Shown one piece after another: positions 63,799 through 64,000 of a stretch of 64,000 bases of DNA; position 1 is the stretch's first letter; the number at the start of each line of letters is the position of its first letter. This DNA comes from Microterricola viridarii. Its GTDB lineage: Bacteria; Actinomycetota; Actinomycetes; Actinomycetales; Microbacteriaceae. A program made the translations under genes and the position numbers. The notes under the pieces are model-generated. The model searched no databases. It was not told where the DNA came from and saw only the letters and a program-made list of their open reading frames with translations. The DNA lies in the NCBI RefSeq assembly GCF_001542775.1, contig NZ_CP014145.1:248001-312000 (forward strand). Reading direction: 5' to 3'.

Positions 63799-64000
63799 AT
63801 GGCCCGAGGCAGTAGCGCAGATTTGGAGGCGCTCGTCGCCCGGTTGCAGCGTGAGAACGCGGCGCTCCGGGCAGGTGAGGTTCCGGATACCGGCCCCGAC
63901 GTCATCCCGGTCGAGATCATCGCGACCCCGCATCGGCGCAGCCGCGGCTGGTCGGTGCTTTCTGCCATCCTCATCGTGGTCGGCCTGCTTCTGGCGCCGA
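63799..64000 (+). CDS. N-terminal part of a membrane protein, cut by the window end
   Basis: The 67 residues that can be read begin MARGSSADLEALVARLQREN. A short coiled coil (residues 7-25) is followed by a Pro-rich linker, a basic HRRSRGW stretch and the start of a membrane helix (SVLSAILIVVGLLLAP). GGAGGAGG lies 8 nt upstream, and a TACAGT -10 candidate lies at 63766-63771. This start is typical of large actinobacterial membrane proteins with a coiled-coil N terminus, but the rest lies outside the window and the function is unknown. Confidence 0.7.
   Translation, partial: MARGSSADLEALVARLQRENAALRAGEVPDTGPDVIPVEIIATPHRRSRGWSVLSAILIVVGLLLAP

Overview
This 64-kb window is high-GC chromosomal DNA from an actinobacterium, most likely a member of the Microbacteriaceae. 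The evidence is the infA-rpmJ-rpsM-rpsK-rpoA-rplQ-truA-rplM-rpsI-glmM order, the glmS-acpS-alr-tsaE-tsaB-rimI-tsaD-groES block, many GTG starts, CIRCE sites at groES, a GuaB/GuaB3 pair and a LAxTG wall anchor. The assignment rests on gene order and protein style, not on a database search. No rRNA, tRNA, CRISPR array, transposase or phage gene was seen.

Layout: 0-3.3 kb holds translation and RNA polymerase genes. 3.3-8 kb holds a tandem GNAT protein, truA, rplM-rpsI and glmM. 7.99-8.92 kb is a gene-free array of modular palindromic repeats. 8.9-18.7 kb carries coaA (reverse), glmS, acpS, alr, the t6A genes tsaE-tsaB-rimI-tsaD, a DUF4190 protein, a THUMP-like methyltransferase (reverse) and groES under two CIRCE operators. 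18.8-26.4 kb has rarD, a LIV-type binding lipoprotein, a MerR regulator and the converging livH-livM-livG-livF operon, whose LivH carries an exported N-terminal domain. 26.6-35.2 kb has guaB, an SDR, a MalY-type aminotransferase, a frameshifted ABC-F ATPase, guaB3 and glpD. 35.3-41.7 kb has a frameshifted LuxR-type ATPase regulator and a wall-anchored protein with seven Ig-like repeats. 41.9-45.7 kb has a lipoprotein, SURF1, DUF3817 and guaA. 45.8-46.4 kb is a second repeat cluster. 46.4-52.7 kb has a Bax inhibitor-1 protein, a small membrane protein, a frameshifted GDPD, pcrA and a FUSC protein. 52.7-61.4 kb is a tightly coupled peptidoglycan-recycling operon. 61.5-63.7 kb is sucCD, followed by a membrane protein cut by the window end.

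The most coherent accessory system is the eight-gene operon at 52.8-61.4 kb: a CUT1-type sugar ABC importer (binding lipoprotein and two permeases, no ATPase), NagZ, AnmK, a BadF/NagK-type kinase, MurQ and an RpiR-type regulator. Together they describe uptake of a cell-wall amino sugar or muropeptide, cleavage of GlcNAc from MurNAc, kinase-driven opening of anhydroMurNAc, phosphorylation of the released sugar and ether cleavage to GlcNAc-6-P. A perfect GAAAGT-T-ACTTTC palindrome upstream is a likely operator.

Three window-wide patterns deserve notice. Eight starts lie 6-8 nt after a TANNNT -10 element, which predicts leaderless mRNAs; in two cases the -10 shares bases with the upstream stop codon. 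Four genes (tsaE, ABC-F, LuxR, GDPD) are each broken by one missing base, mostly in G runs, and adding one base restores a whole reading frame in every case. Two clusters hold the same modular inverted repeats in opposite orientation.
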